A stretch of 64,000 nt of DNA. It comes from Eutypa lata. Lineage: Eukaryota; Ascomycota; Sordariomycetes; Xylariales; Diatrypaceae. Made by a program: the position numbers and the translations under genes. The stretch is taken from the NCBI GenBank assembly GCA_022661535.1, contig JAKULF010000008.1:1860001-1924000 (forward strand), written 5' to 3'. The notes below the pieces were generated by a model. That model had not been told where the DNA came from. It was given only the letters and a program-made list of their open reading frames with translations, and made no database searches. This document shows positions 23,687 through 36,600 of this stretch, one piece after another. Within the stretch, counting starts at the first letter, position 1, and every line of letters begins with the position of its first letter.

Positions 23687-24373
23687 TTAGCACTGGGTGG
23701 GGGCACCGGTGGAGCTGGAGGTGTTCTCGACGTCGGGGCCGGGCTCGGGGTAGAGGACGTCGATGCCCTCGGCGATGCAGAAGCCGCTGCCCGGGAGGTT
23801 GCCGACGAAGATGTTCGGGCGCTGGTCGAAGGAGACGTCCTGGCGCTTGGCGACGTCCTGGACCTGCTTCTTGGCCTTGGCGCTGGCGCCGCTGATGGTG
23901 ACGGCCGCGCAGTTCTGGTAGAACTCGCGGTTGCCGGTGTGGTTGTTCCACGACCAGGAGAAGACGGCGTCGCCGGTGGGCGCGTCGGCCGGGACCGAGA
24001 AGGCGAACTGCCCGTTCACGACGGGGCAGTTGCCGATGAACGACTTGACCACCTTGAAGGTCGTGCCCTGGTCGTACGACAGCGAGAGCTGGCACGAGCC
24101 CCCGTTGTGCGTCGCGCCGTCCCCGATCGTGATCGACTGCGAGCTGCCCTGGCCCCAGGTCGCCACCGAGGTCCCCTCCGGCTGCCCGAGGTACTTCAGC
24201 GCGCCCTTGCACGGGTAGTCCGACATGCTGCTCAGCGGCGAGTTGATGTCGTAGTCGATGGCGTTGCCCGAGTTCGGGTTCTCCTTGGCCGTGATCGGGG
24301 TCGGGTCGATCATGTGGATGTGGGCGGAGACGGAGCCGGCCAGAGCGGCGATCATGGACAGAGTGAACTTCAT
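23687..24373 (-). CDS. Secreted AA11-family lytic polysaccharide monooxygenase
   Basis: Single exon of 228 residues. The start is the ATG at 24371-24373; the upstream open extension (His-rich, low complexity) is discarded because MKFTLSMIAALAGSVSA is a clean signal peptide whose cleavage exposes His18 (HIHMIDPTPI), as an LPMO copper 'histidine brace' requires. Other AA11 marks: SPLSSMSDYPCKG, the second brace His in ATHNGGSCQLSLSYD, and NREFYQNCAAVTISG with the axial Tyr. A Ser/Thr-rich C-terminal tail ends in Cys. Characterised AA11 enzymes oxidatively cleave chitin outside the cell. Strong GC enrichment versus flanks. A TATA-like site lies at 24711-24717. Confidence 0.9.
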   Translation of the reverse strand: MKFTLSMIAALAGSVSAHIHMIDPTPITAKENPNSGNAIDYDINSPLSSMSDYPCKGALKYLGQPEGTSVATWGQGSSQSITIGDGATHNGGSCQLSLSYDQGTTFKVVKSFIGNCPVVNGQFAFSVPADAPTGDAVFSWSWNNHTGNREFYQNCAAVTISGASAKAKKQVQDVAKRQDVSFDQRPNIFVGNLPGSGFCIAEGIDVLYPEPGPDVENTSSSTGAPTQC

Positions 24374-24710
24374 TTTGAAATGTTGGTTGGTTGGTTGTTG
24401 TTGACTTTTTCTTTTTCGTTTGTGTTGGTTGAAGGAGAGATAAGGCCGTCTAGCAGCGTTATGTGTTTTCTTGTCGAAGGAGTTGACAAAAGTTTTCTTT
24501 TTTGTATGTGATAAGCAAGCAAGGAATGGCTTGAGAATCACGGAACAAGGAATGAGGAATGGAAACCAGCTAGGGTCTTCCGGTATAAAAGGTTTGAAAG
24601 GAAAGTGAGGGGTTGCTAGAAGAAGCAGATGATGCTGTTGTTGATGATGATGATGGTGGTGGTGGTGAGAGAGAGATCTTCTGCTTCTCAACACGGGCTG
24701 ACCATGGCTC

Positions 24711-24717
24711 CTTTATA
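24711..24717 (-). promoter_or_regulatory. TATA-like box of the AA11 gene
   Basis: Reads TATAAAG on the minus strand about 340 bp upstream of the ATG, implying a long pyrimidine/purine-rich 5' leader. Position-based inference only. Confidence 0.4.
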
Positions 24718-27700
24718 CTCAGGAGATGAGGGAGAGAGAGCCCTTCGAGGTATACTCAGGTACATAGTCACAAGTAACATAACCTTTTGCACCTGCGATA
24801 GCCCGGGTCTAAGTTGACCACTCGTTGCATACCTTCCCCCCTGAGAGATGGCATCCCCCCCACCATCGCGAAGACCAGGTTCGCAACGCAACGCCTGAAT
24901 ATGTAGCTACGGCAGTGGACATCATCACTTGGATCTTGATGATAACAGGGGATCATGGTGAAGGATGACGGTACGCGGCTAAGAGCTGCCAAAAGCGGCG
25001 GGTTACTATGGGGACTTGCAGGGGGCAGCCGCTACAGCCAATGTGGAACGCCGGCGATGTGGAGAGAGGTGTTATGCATATAGATCTTCACCAGCACCAA
25101 AGGGCATCTAGTCTAGGTCCTACAGGTCCTTGTCGAATCAGATGGACAGAACGCTGATGTCGTAGTCACGACAAGACATTGTTCCAAGCAAAACCTAACC
25201 TACCTACCTACCACCTTCTGTAGCGTGTGCCACAGGCTTGCATGGGGGTTCCAGAGGGGGATCAGATCGGGGATATTTCATGAGAAAGGGGACGGATGAG
25301 GAGAAATAATACCCACTTCTAATAATAAACCGACCATGGAAGTTCACAGAATAATACCTGACGCAAGCCTTTTTTTAATATTTTTTTTTTCCCACGTCGT
25401 TTCAATTGCCGGCTAGAGGGAATATATCTGGAAGGAATTTAATGCTGTGCGGAAAGATTGCCGAACCGGCGTAGATTAGGCTAGATTAACTACTTGATAG
25501 GTAGATCTATGCACACCTACTCGCAAGGGGGCACACACAGTCAGAACTCTTTCAATAAATTTGGTTAAATGATTTTCTTATACTACATAGATAGGGAATC
25601 ACGGAATCTGATTCGACAGCGATAGCGACGCATAGTGTTGCTAGCGGTAGAACATTGCATCGTTCGCTGTCTCATTTAGTTAGCGATTAGTTAAGCGAAC
25701 CGCGATATCTGGATAGGTAAGTAGGTATCTGAACCTGCAGATGACGATGCTGATATGTGTGTAGGTGCATGCATGCACGGACCGTTGAAGTGTACTGCAA
25801 GTCATAGTTAAGAGCGGCTAACTATACCTACCCCAGAATCAAGATGGGGGTTATCCAATGAAACCAGTCGCGTACCTGACAATCTGCGTAGTATGTAGTA
25901 GTGGTGGTAGCTAAAGATGGTCCAGTGAAAGTGAGAGATCGAGTCGTGCGCCTTTGCAACGTTGCACATTTACATCTCGGGATCGGTCATGGGCTATCGT
26001 CATCCGAAACCACAAGGAGGCCGATAAATGAGTGGGCCCCCAAACGGGTAGTATATCGTAGACAAGACCACATACAATACCAAAAGAGGCAACCCGTTGT
26101 AGTATCTTGTCATACATGGAATCAAAAGCCCCTAACTAGATATGTAGAACATCTTATGAATAGAACGCCCAGAAGCTATTCATTTGTTTTGTACGCAGGC
26201 AGATAAGCCAATTGCATCCTCCTGTGATTAACCTAAGACTACGTACGTATCGAGTGAATCAATGTAACTTCACACATAGAGCTTGTCAAATGAATTGCAT
26301 ACCTACATACCTACATACTCACAAGAGGGGCTATCCCCAACCACTGCGAAGTGAAGGAGGACGTAATGATTCGCCATCGATCCTAGAGGTTTAGTTTCAA
26401 GTTTCCAATACTACTACTACCCTGTCGGTAACTATATACAGAGGTAGTATGTGTTTTGTTTCTCGCCGGCCCCCATAGAAGAATCGTGCGAAGAGGTGAA
26501 ACATGCGTGCGTACCTACATACGTTTAATCCGGGGGAACCTTAATTCAGAGGCATGGATGTCTACGTAGGCTGATAGGCTGGTAGGGCAATTAATGAACG
26601 CCCCTAGTAATAGTGAGTGGTTGACTGCAGCTGGGTAAGGTTGTCGTTAGACCAGCCGCTAAGAAGCCCTATCCGCTCCTTGACGAAGCAGACAGGCAAA
26701 TACATGTAGCTCATTCGACAGGCTTTGACAGGGTAATTCTTTTTTAACCTAGTCGAGTATGTAGTTAACTAAGGGAGTGTGGACTTGTGGGCTGAAGTCA
26801 GCCACAAGACGCCAGCGGGTCGAGTTTGGCCTGAAACATGACTTCTATATTTTCCGACTTTCCCGATTCGGAAGGGGGTTTGGAAGCCCACAAAGCCACC
26901 AACGACGCGCATTGGCCGAGAATCCGGCTTCCGGCCCCACGAACGAACCGGCATATGAATGAAAAGGGCCCAGAGGGCAAACCAGGTTACTGCCCATCAG
27001 CACGTCGCTCGAAACGTTGAAACAAGATTGTCCGCCTCGGCCGTCGATCTCACGTCTTCCTACATACGTACTAGGTATTACGCACCTACTATGGCTGTCC
27101 AAATGTGTGGATCCTCTAGCCGCGCCATCGACCTCCGCCAAATTAAGATGAGGTGGGCTCAGCAGCAGCAGAAGCAGCGTCGTATGGAGTCGGGGCGGGA
27201 GGAAGGGAGGAAGAAAGAAGAAGAAGAGGAAGAAGGAGAGCAGAACCGTTGTAGGCCGAAATTTTCCGCAGTCAACTACGTAACGTTAGGCATAGACATG
27301 GGTATAATTCCATGAGATCTTATCTAGAAATCGGAGCTTTATTTCTTCCCGCTGAACTAGACTTCCCACGGAAGGCCCGTAGTGTTTGTCACCAGGTCGG
27401 TTTATTACTATGAATACTACACTACTACCACTTGGCGTAGAACGCATAAATCATCCTAAATCCATCCGTGGCCGATAGACCCGCCAGCTGACACCTTCCA
27501 TAGTAGCATCAGCAGCAGCAGCGAACCTTAAAGATAGCCCAGGTGCACCGTGCCCAGAGCGAGCCGAGCAGCAGGTGAGTTTGCCTCTTGCTTGGTTCGG
27601 CCGCTCGGAGGAAGTTCGATGCTCTCTCTCACTTTCTCTGTCGTTCTTTCGTTTACAAAGAATCAAAGTCTGATGCGCCGGATATCGTTCTTTTTTTGTG

Positions 27701-29159
27701 CTATCTTTAGCTACCTACTCCGGAAGTGACAGCGTTCGAGGACATATTAGGTGCACTCCCCACTCTCTCCCCCATCCCCGGCCAGGTATACTGGAGCTCG
27801 CTTGCTCGACCGGATGGCATGGCATGGCATGCCAGGTCCAAGATTGGCGCCGATGGGAGATGCTACAGACATGGTATGTAACATTGCTGGACACTACCAC
27901 ATCATAGGACCTTTGTCGTGCCCAACTGCTGGCCTTCGTCTTATCAGAAAGTAGCCTGTGCGGTAGAATCAAGTCTCGAGATGCGACCTTACTATTCCCA
28001 CCAGAACATAGATAATGATGATATTACTAGCCTGCCTCAAACGATAGACAGGCCTATGTGAACATACAGGCCTGCAGCCTATGGGTGGAGCTGTTATCCA
28101 ACAAATGCAACGAGGTAAGAGCCGTAATGTGCGGCCCGGCAGAGTTCGAGGATACTATTGTGCGCTGTGACAAACATTTCGCCCGGAGAGGGTCATGTCG
28201 TCACATCGTTGCAAGGCCGCTAACAGCCCCGAGGAATGTTTCGAATGCGGGAACATAACGGCACAGGGTGACAAGACAAACACCTCCATGCATAAGCTTG
28301 ATATGATTGAAGTGCCGAGTGAGGTAAGTATTGTTTCTAGTCTATCGACAGTGGAAAAGTTGACTTCATTATACGCTCTACTACGAATCAAAACATCACG
28401 AAGCAAGCCTCACTTTTCAGAAGTAGCAGCACCAAAAATATAATCTCCTCATTGCCAACTGCTGGCTTATCAAGATATAGTAGCTCATTTCAGAGAATGA
28501 TGGGTCTCCAATCCCTGAATCTTGATCGTCCTCGATATTTGGGTAAAAGCTGATAAGATATTCACAACAGCCTACTCCGCTACAGCAAGCCAGACCAGGC
28601 CATAAGGGCTGCCGAAGCTAAGAGCCCATAATCAGCCATCCTAATTCCCTCTCATCTGACTCGTCACGATCCATCCATAACTCAATACCCCGCTCCCTTC
28701 GTAATCCCCCCTGCCTCTTCCCTACTCCAATACCTTCATATCCTTGCTGGTCAAAGGTCTGAGACAATCATATCTCAGGCAAGGAGGAATACTTCAGGGA
28801 CATATCATATCCTATGCAGGCCAAGCTAATCAAGGCAACATAAGATTACTGCCACTATAGATTTGTTCAAGATTCAGCTTGATATCCCCGCCAGAGGACA
28901 AGAGTACCTGTTCACCATGATCATGCCATAGCTGAACATTGCTATCGTCTCACTGCCGCAATATACAAGTCATGGTTGGATAGACTCATGTCGTGAAAAG
29001 GTCGCGGTGGCGGCTTATGCTGATAGTCCACGCAGAGAGAGGGTACAAGACTTGATGGGCCGGGCTACCTATACCAATGCTGGAATGAATGAAGAAATCG
29101 GAGGTGCGCCAATGCGCGGCGCTGGTGAATATTCAGCAAAAATAGTTGAATACCTATAC
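24718..29159. other. 4.4-kb intergenic region, no gene supported
   Basis: Contains TACC repeats (25200-25212), poly-T/A tracts (25370-25391), a stretch at 26770-27010 with overlapping open frames on both strands, purine-rich DNA (27190-27245), and a CATGG repeat (about 27815-27831). None of the open frames has a start, codon texture and splice context that agree with one another. Small secreted-protein genes could be hidden here, but I could not support one. Confidence 0.45.
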
Positions 29160-32100
29160 TCATTTGGCCTCGTCTGACCCATCGGGATTGCGACCTTGGG
29201 GACCAGTCGGGATAGGATGGTTGCCTTGAGGGCCCTGATGTTGATTATGACCCTGGTAACTCTTGTTGAAATTGTTGCTGCCGTTTCGATGAGGGGGGCC
29301 ATATTGGTGCATCTGAGAGGGGCTCGTGCCATACTGTTGAGGTCCAGGATTGCTATAACCACGCATATTGGTCACTTGATTTGATATGTTAGTATGTTTT
29401 CCGTTTAACTACGTGGAACTTTGAATTACTCACTCTGCCCTTGCTGCTGCGGCGAGAACGCTGGCTGCTGGTACTGCATACCAGGGCTCATGCCGTACAT
29501 TGGCTGGCCTTGTTGAGAGCCTTGGTGGACCATCATCGGTGCAGCTGGCCGCCCCGGACTTGGATACCCATTGGTACCAGGCATCGGTTGCGGAGGTGTT
29601 GCGCCAGGAGGCATGAATTGAGGGTGGCCTTGGCCTGGTTGATACATTTGCATCTGTGGCGGAACTGCCACCATGCCTTGGGGCGTCATGAATTGCGGCG
29701 GAATCATCTGGGCGCCCATCCCACCCGGTTGCTGAGGCATGTAGGAGGCATTGTTAGAAAAGCTCCTGTTAAATTGGTTCATCTGAGGTTGTCCAGGTCC
29801 CATGAACGACGGCATAACAGGCTGGTTATACGGCATTTGAGCGGGTGAGTTCATAGACGGGGGGTATGCGATTGGAACCTGGCCCATTCTCGGGGAGGAG
29901 AATGATTGAGAAGAGTTCGAGTGTATCATCCTATGATCATCGGGTCCATTGAACGGGGCGTGGGGGACCGGCCCATGCTGAGAGCCGTGCATTTGAACAG
30001 GCGGAACATGTGGAGACTGCCGTTGACCCATGCTATGGGCTCCGTGTTGAAGATGAAAAGGTAGTTGGTGTTGGTGTGCGATATGAGGCATCACATGAGG
30101 AGGGTTGGGCGTAGGCTGGGGGTTGAAAGGCTGTCTTTCAAAGTATTCATTGTAAGAATAACGCATGGTCGAATCCGGCTTTTCATCATCCGTGGCTGAG
30201 CGCCAGGTCGGTGGAGTGTCATATGAGGGTGGAATGCCGTCGTTGTCGTTCCAGTTCTTGTTCTCTGGAGGTTGTAGTGTCTTGACATAAGATAGAATAA
30301 CACATTTTTGGGGATCGACCGTCTTCCTCTTCTTCGTAATAACCACCAACGGGGTGCTAACACCAGTTGACGGAGCTTCCGTACCATTATTAACGCCGGA
30401 GCGGGGACTTGACGTCGCGCTAGGATGACCATTAGGGCTGAAGCTCGCCGCAAATGGACTAGGTCGGAATTCATGGCTATTAGGGTTTAACTTGCCGCCC
30501 ATGTGGCCCGGCACCCCCATGCGACGGTTAAATGAGGGATCGGCGGCACTGTTAGCCGGTCCGGTAGGAGGCAGGCGCATGTCCTGACTCGGGGGGATTG
30601 GTTGCATCTTTTGCTGCTCGAGATTTCGGATACGTGCAGTCAACCCACCAGGCTGGCGACCACCCTGAGACATGTGTTGTTGGCCCGAGCGATTGCCTGG
30701 GAACTGAGGGTATTGAGGCACGAAACTTTGGCGGTTGCCTTGATGACGACCCTGTGCTCCTCCCTGGCTAGTAGTGTTCGTTGTAGCCGGAGCGGCAGGG
30801 CGAGTGGTTCTGGTGTCCGAGGGGGCCTGAGTAGTCGTAGCCGGTTGTGGCTCTTTCGGAGTAGTTGTCTTTTTCTCCTTTGCTGCCGCTTCCTCGGTCT
30901 TCCTCTTCTTTACTTCTTCGGCATCCCGTTGAGCTTTCTGTTGTATCTCCCTCTGTTTCGCAGGGTCCTTAGCAATGATAGAAATCAAGTCCATAGGGAC
31001 GGGGGTCGGCAGTTTGAAGTTATCGGCAAATTTCCTCAGCTCAATCAACTTGACCTCTTTGTCAGCCTTCGCCTTCGTACTTCGGACCTTCTCTACGTTC
31101 ATGCGTTGCTGATTGGCAAATGACTTGAATTCCTTCAAGACATCCCGCTCAACAGTCAAAGCTGCGCTAGGTGTGATATCCTTCCCCTGTGGCGAGATTG
31201 TTCTGTTAGTCGCTGCCGAAGGCTTTAGCGGAGCCGCATTCTGGGCTGAGGGTTTAGTTTCCGCTGGCTTTCCCTGGGAGCCGACCTTCACTTCTCCCTT
31301 CACGTCCACACTCTTGGTAGGCAATGGAGCAAGAAGTGCCTCGGTTTTGGGAGCGACTCGAGCCTTGCCGTCATCGGCTTTGGTGCCAGTTTGGCCTTTC
31401 TGAGATCTAATCTGGGATGAGATGATGGCAGGATCAACCGGTGCGCCTTTTACAGTAGCTGCACCTGTTGGTGCGCGACGTGCAGGGGGCGTATACTTGT
31501 TCTCTCGGCTTCCCGGAAGAGGGGGGAAGTCCTGGCGTTTAACTCCGCTGTACCTATATAAAAGTTAGGATTCACCATCATAACGTAAACAAGTGTTAGT
31601 AGGGCTTACTTGTCTTCCTCGTCAACTTTGTCATCACCACCACCGACATAATCCATCACTCGCTCCTCAGCAACATGAGCTGTACCTGCAGTACTTCGTT
31701 CAATCTCCCGCGCCTTCTTTTCAGCGGCCATCATTCGCTCCTTATACTGCGGATGGCTCTTATCAATCTGTGTAGTATAGAAGTTCTCATCATAATTCGT
31801 CTTGAGACCAAAAAGGCGTTCATTTTCGGCAAACTGATCCCAGGCACCGCTACTAGATTTCTCGAGAGTCTGGTCGAAGGTGTCGGAAGCGTCAGGAACC
31901 CATCGCTGTAGCGGTCGCTCGATACCTGAACGACTAGATGAGATGGCACTGTCGGTGCGGAAGCCGGCTGCATTTCCTGAAAATAATCTGTTAGCATTTG
32001 GGACTATTGGTACTGTCCTGGAAAGGTGTCCTACCGTTAGGTGCCTTAGAATCACCTTTAGCAGCCATCACTCTGGTATCCGATCCGTCTTTCTTCTGGA

Positions 32101-32268
32101 AGGACATGTTGGATTGTTCCCTCTTATTGGCTCCGTTCGCTATATGACTCGACGTCTTCTTCGGCTGTACCATTCTCAGGACACAGGTGAAGACAACTAG
32201 GATTGAATAAAAAAGAAGACCCCTGAAATCCCTGCAACGCTTGCAAAGGTGATGCCGACGCTTTGACC
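29160..32268 (-). CDS. PBP1: Pbp1/ataxin-2 homologue (5' end unresolved)
   Basis: Four exons assembled: 32035-32268, 31610-31976, 29434-31553 and 29160-29374. Introns are 58, 56 and 59 bp with GTAGGA, GTAAGC and GTGAGT donors; all join in frame. The LsmAD domain is clear (FRTDSAISS, ERPLQRWVPD, GAWDQFAENERLFGLKTNYD, then YTTQIDKSHPQYKERM). A charged helix (about 31,050-30,880), the conserved VILSYVKTLQPPENKNW segment, and a Pro/Gln/Met-rich C-terminus typical of Pbp1 follow. Pbp1 binds Pab1 and acts in mRNA polyadenylation, stress granules and TORC1 control. The first assembled exon encodes the second half of the Lsm fold (TCVLRMVQPKKTSS). Its first half (GQSVGITFASVAGISG) lies in another frame of the same exon, and the N-terminal exon was not found. 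Confidence 0.8.
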
Positions 32269-33640
32269 CTATAAGAGATTCGCATGAGTTTTGAATGCCC
32301 AATAGAAAGCAGAGTGTATTATAACGAAAGGCAGTTGGATGTAATTAGACGGTGTGTGATAGGATGATAGGTGTCGATGGAAAGTCGTAGGGGCTGAGAA
32401 GTAAGTGCGCATGGGAGTGCGGAAGCTGGTAGATATGACGCGGATCTCTGAGTCGGGTGTGGATGGAATGACAAGCTTCGTGTCTATTCGTCGCAGGGAA
32501 AACCAATAGATTGATACAATGAATGGCTAGCCCAGACTTACGTCGTGTGGAGGTAGATATGTATTGACCTAATGTGCTTGTCCTGGGAAAGCTAGCTGTT
32601 CCTAGGTCAAATCGAATGTCTCGAGTGTCGAAGATCGTAGATAGAAATGTAGGTGGTGACAAAGTTCCGAAATGTACTGGGACTCTGCTGAGAAACAGGC
32701 TCTCTCTATCAATGGGGAAGAAAAACAAATTATCTGTCAGCGCATGTGAATTCGGAGGAGCGGGCAGAATGGCAATGAGCGGACAGATTCTAGAAAATCA
32801 TAGCAGCTTGCTGCCACATGGGAATAGGTTTCAATGACACAAAAGGGGTCAATGAGTGAGTGGAAATCGAAGAAAGTGCTTTGTTATTGACAAGGCCAAC
32901 CCAACACCAAAAGTTGAGACCAACTGGGAGAAAAAAAGTGTCGATTTTTCGCGGGTCCAGGCGCACTGCCCCGTGCCCTTTTTCTCGAACGACAGATTGA
33001 GAGAGATGACTAGCAGGTAAAAAAAAGTAGGCCACAACACCACGAGGTCAGATAAATAAAGTTAGGTAGTCGAATTAAAAAAACAAGGCGCAGCTTCCGG
33101 GGTTCAAGAAGAAAAGTAATAGAGTAGAGAATAGACGAGGCAAGGTAGAGTTGGTGGTAATTAAGCAGGGTCGGTACCTTTTTCTTTTGGTAATCCTTAA
33201 GGTATTTCAGGTATTTTGTCCCTGAGCTGGCCTGGCCTGAAGGGGATATGATTTGACTTGGTTTAGAAGAGAAAGGAAGGGGCCATGTCTCACCTCGGTG
33301 GGTTTTTTTTTTATGTATGTGAAAAGGCCCAGACAAGACTGCAACTACCGACAGACCTTCTACCTCTTTTCTCTCCCTATGTGCATCCCCCAATCTTGCT
33401 ACAAACCAAATGTTAGGAATGAAACGGTAAGGTGATGCAAACAAAATAAACTACAGCTTCCTTCCACATACCTGGGTAAGTTCAGGAAGAGAATAGTGGT
33501 GGTGTTTGGAGGGGGGGTTTAAAGTCCGCTCAAGAGGGAGTTGCGTGGGAAGAAGGGTTGCGGTGGTGAAATCTGGAGATTGCTGGCATGAGTGGAGTGG
33601 GTGATGGTCGTCCTGTGGAGTTACTTTCCAGTGCGTACCT
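32269..33640. other. 5' flank of PBP1; probable untranslated exons
   Basis: A donor-like GTAAGT occurs on the minus strand at 32531-32536, and polypyrimidine-rich blocks extend to about 33640, as in long fungal 5' leaders. No Ser/Gln-rich N-terminal coding sequence, expected for Pbp1, is visible. Confidence 0.4.
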
Positions 33641-36600
33641 TGTCCATTCGTCCACTAGCGAGCCCACTTGACATATGATTGGATAGTATTATTCCACTAG
33701 ACTCAATCCATGCAGTGGAAGTAAGTAGGTACCTACTCCATTGAAGAAGCTTGGGGGAAATAGAGGTATTCTTCTATATATATATATATATATGTACATA
33801 CTTAGCTGTGATTAAAATAGAGGAAATCCCAACTGTAATAGAGTACTTGAATTAAAATAACTATAACTATAGGACTATAGACAGGTACATGATAAGGTAG
33901 GCTCAAGTTCATTGGCATTAGACTATGTATGTACGTATTTACTTTGATACGAAAAGCTTAAAGTTACCTGAGTACCTACAAGAGGTATGTAGCTACATGT
34001 ATGTATGCAAGTGGGATTTGTAGCGGGTTGTGTTATCTGATTCCATTCTGAGGTGGCTGTCAACACCGTGCGAATTAGGTGTAATTAATGTTATACGGTA
34101 TTACCACTTTGACGAATGCGTACACATATCTATAGCCCTCCTTCCCACAGCTTTATGCGTTTTGCTAAGGCGAACACTTTAAAGGTAGGCTTTTTTGCTA
34201 AGCAAAATCTGAGCCGAGCCTCGATATCTGGGGGCCGCAGTGCAACGAAAGCAACAGAGGACAGCCTTAAAAATACATCAGAATGGCATCTAACTAGTAA
34301 CTCTTTGCTACCTTAGGTAGGCTACTCAAGGGGGCGCAATCTGACCTATAGATACATAATGAGGCTTATATGCTGCTCATGTATTTTCGTTTTGGCGCAG
34401 GCAGAAATCCGGCGAGTAAATGTGAAGTTTGCTCTTTCCATTCCAAACAGATACAGTAGTCACCCACTCATCGGTCTTTGTTTCCGGCTCTTGCCTTGCG
34501 CAAAAGAACTCATTGGCCGCTTGCTCTATCAGTGTTTGCTGTGTCCAGATAAGGCACGGACATATACACTGATAATAAATACCTACGTACAAAGAAATCA
34601 CGAAGCCCTGGAGATAAACATCCTTCTATACCTAGGTACCTATCAATAACGCAACAAACCCCATAAATACTGCCAATGATATAGTCAAGAGCTGATACGT
34701 TTAAGGTTTTAATTTAAGTCTACAGTACTTCTTGCCTTCACTGACACAAGGCTGGAAGGAAGAAAAGAAAGAAAAGTCAAGCAATTTAGGACACATGTAA
34801 AGCCGCTCTTGGGCAACAAGCTACAGAGTATTGTATATTTGGAGATATATTTTTGTATTGCCATCATAATCTCCTATATTTCACAAGCTTATTATCATTG
34901 AATGAATCTTACAAAGATGACTTATGTATTATTAGATGTCAATGTAAAGTGACCATGCAGGATACACTTACTTGCCTTGGGTGCATATGTCAAAAGGGAA
35001 TTAACGTTGATATAGATTTGTGATACATAAAGGTGACGGGTAGTCTCGGATGCAATTCAGCATACCATTGAATGTGTTAATTCACTTTGGTGAAACATAG
35101 TCGAATTGGGAAATACTGTTAATTGTAAAGGAGCTTTAATGTTTTAAAGTGCAACAATATACCCGAAGTTTAAGTATGGCAGAAGATATCCCAAGTATTA
35201 TCTACCTTAGATATGTATCTTCTTAGCTACCTAATGTACGTGTAGCATGTCGGTAAGAAATCACTTACATTATACATATCCAATGATATTGTATTCTATC
35301 TGCAGGCTCACATCCATACAACACCTGACTCGCCAGTATCCCCTCTGTAGGCATGTTTAAAATTGGCTAGCATTCCCCGGACTTGGCATCGGAAACGCCC
35401 TTGCGCTATGTCTTCAACGGGCCTAATAATACGGGCGCGGATTGTGATCCATAATCTACGAACCCCGACTAAACGAACGGCAGCCGGGCAATGCAATAAG
35501 TATCTCAAGGCGAGAACTGCGCTATCACAAACCAATCGGTCAAGAATTTTGCTTCTAATCTGAGCTACACGAAAGAGCACCATTCTTGTACCAGAAAGTT
35601 GTACTGGGATGATATAAGTCCCTATTTATAGATGGTCCTCGGTCAGTAATGCCAAACTTGTTGCCGATTTGCTTCTTGTTTGAGGAACACAATAACTATA
35701 TGCCTTATTGTTCGGGCGAGCATAGTATAGAACACGACATGCGCATTATGAGCTTCTACACTTTTCTCATTGCTCATTAAGTCCCAAGTTTAGGCAAACA
35801 ATTGTCAATCTGGCTGGCTACCTTTTGGCGGCAGTTCGTCTATATAATACCTAGTTAGTACACCGGATTATGAACCGTTTGTTGCCCCACATGCAAGCAG
35901 TGGGGAGGCCGGCAGCGGCATTCTTACAACCCCTGCAGGAATTCTTTCTCATGCTAACAGGCGGCAGCTCCCGTGGGCCTGCCCCGCCTTGTCCGAAGTT
36001 TACTGGCTGGATATAGCATCATATTTGTATGCGAAACATATATGTAGTAGATAATTATAATAACTGATCATTTAAGCATATGCATATATTTCTGTGAGCA
36101 TCTAAGTGGCTATTCGCTTTTACTTTTTCCTAACAGCTTCAAGGTCAGACCAATCTGGAATCTACGTACGACTTCAATTGCTCGGAAGTGGCCTAGAAGT
36201 TCTCGCCAAGACAATAACGAATTCTTGATGCACCTGATAACCAACCATTGATTATGCAGGCATACATAACACCAATCCAAACCTGCCTTCAGCAAATAGG
36301 ATTACTTTTACAATCAGTAGTGCTTAACGTCTGAATGTGGAACATATGTATGATAGCTGAGCCCAAAGCTCGATTCATCTGCTTCATTTGCTTCATCATT
36401 GGTCTGCTATACTTTTATGAAGTGGGTTTGATATTAAACTTCTTTTAACTGTAGAATTGGAAAATTCCATACCGTATCTAATGTTATGCTTTTGATAATA
36501 GATTCATTTACTGTCTGAATGGTGCTCAGTAATATTTCTTGATAATATAGCTTTTAAGTAAGCGTAGGTGTCTTTGCGCATAACCCCCTTAGGTCTTGTT

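Noticed and set aside
24374..24694. Upstream in-frame extension of the AA11 protein
   Set aside because: It is low-complexity (His run, Lys/Arg) and would destroy the signal peptide needed to expose the N-terminal His.
26769..27010. Overlapping 60-codon frames on both strands
   Set aside because: No single frame stands out and there are no splice-consistent extensions or motifs.
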